Assembly: GCF_000292345.1 (NCBI RefSeq)
Contig: NZ_ALOU01000069.1
Span: 1 to 64,000, forward strand
Direction of reading: 5' to 3'
DNA: 64,000 nucleotides
From: Cupriavidus sp. BIS7
Lineage (GTDB): Bacteria > Pseudomonadota > Gammaproteobacteria > Burkholderiales > Burkholderiaceae
The translations under genes were made by a program, and so were the position numbers. The notes below the pieces were generated by a model. The model made no database searches and had not been told where the DNA came from. It saw only the letters and a list, made by a program, of their open reading frames with translations. Shown in pieces: positions 63,842 through 64,000 of this stretch (positions within the stretch are counted from its first letter, which is position 1; every line of letters begins with the position of its first letter).

Positions 63842-64000
63842 ATGCTTCCCCAAGACATCATTACCGAGCCGGTGCCGGGCGACGACGCCGAAGGCACTTC
63901 CGGGCAGTCCACTGACGCTTCCAACGCCACCCAGAATCCGGGAGACGAAGTTGCGCATCCGCGCCGGATCCGTTCGTTCGTCAGGCGCGCCGGACGCACG
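63842..64000 (+). CDS. trmB: tRNA (guanine-N7)-methyltransferase TrmB, N-terminal part (runs off the window)
   Basis: The first 53 codons of an open frame that continues past the window end. A polar, acidic N-terminus (LPQDIITEPVPGDDAEG) is followed by HPRRIRSFVRRAGRT, the conserved opening of TrmB, which methylates G46 of tRNAs. The Walker-like SAM-binding domain lies beyond the edge. The ATG at 63842 is just after the tRNA-Gly terminator; GTGCCGGGC at 63871 is a poorer alternative start. Confidence 0.75.
   Translation, partial: MLPQDIITEPVPGDDAEGTSGQSTDASNATQNPGDEVAHPRRIRSFVRRAGRT

Noticed and set aside
1-64000. CRISPR arrays, insertion sequences and integrase-flanked islands.
   Set aside because: No regularly spaced repeats, transposase or integrase frames were found; tRNA-Lys and tRNA-Gly show no duplicated 3' ends in the window that would mark an attachment site.

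Overview
The window is a high-GC chromosomal segment of a betaproteobacterium of the order Burkholderiales, most likely Cupriavidus or a close Ralstonia-type relative. This is inferred from gene order and protein style: a KynR-kynBUA tryptophan catabolic operon, ybgC-tolQRAB-pal-ybgF-queC, glyA-nrdR next to a type IV minor-pilin cluster and riboflavin genes, a ribBX-type gene, and intracellular PHB depolymerase with acetoacetyl-CoA synthetase. No species can be named from sequence alone. Nothing seen here points to a phage, plasmid or genomic island. It looks like core chromosome, with one accessory-looking duplication.

Layout. 1-12.2 kb: acyl-CoA ligase, CnoX-like thioredoxin, hemerythrin, small P-loop ATPase, TcdA, AsmA-like protein, PdxH, cyclopropane-fatty-acid synthase, DUF72 protein, MsrA and a flavin reductase. 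12.2-18.8 kb: amino-acid catabolism, with the divergent kynR/kynBUA locus (tryptophan to anthranilate), then an IclR regulator divergent from glutaryl-CoA dehydrogenase, and a 1-Cys peroxiredoxin. 19-23.7 kb: a three-gene membrane-stress set (DUF883, holin-like, small partner), a PAS-PAS-GGDEF diguanylate cyclase, an LprI-like envelope protein and tRNA-Lys. 23.7-31.3 kb (minus strand): YeeE/YedE transporter, queC, and the Tol-Pal operon read in the order ybgC-tolQ-R-A-B-pal-ybgF-queC. 31.7-33.6 kb: glyA and nrdR.

33.8-45.8 kb is the most unusual part. A full minor-pilin/adhesin operon (pilV-pilW-pilX-pilY1-pilE-fimT) is followed directly by a second operon with the same six-gene order. Its proteins are strongly diverged, and its PilY1 is cut to about half length, keeping only the C-terminal propeller-like part. 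45.8-53 kb: riboflavin genes ribD-ribE, a minus-strand block (PilZ/YcgR-like protein, exported hydrolase, CoA-transferase), then ribBX-ribH-nusB. 53.2-64 kb: aminotransferase, lytic transglycosylase with a long structured leader, ubiD, acetoacetyl-CoA synthetase, GST, PHB depolymerase, aldose 1-epimerase, an unknown protein, tRNA-Gly and the start of trmB, which runs off the window end.

Functional links. Tryptophan breakdown and glutaryl-CoA oxidation sit side by side, each with its own regulator and recognisable operator repeats. PHB depolymerase and acetoacetyl-CoA synthetase form a storage-carbon mobilisation pair. Tol-Pal, the lytic transglycosylase, the LprI-like protein and the DUF883 set serve the envelope. 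A diguanylate cyclase, a PilZ protein and two PilY1 loci suggest c-di-GMP-controlled surface behaviour. Two leaders, upstream of glyA and of the lytic transglycosylase, show nested or serial stems that match no RNA class I recognise.
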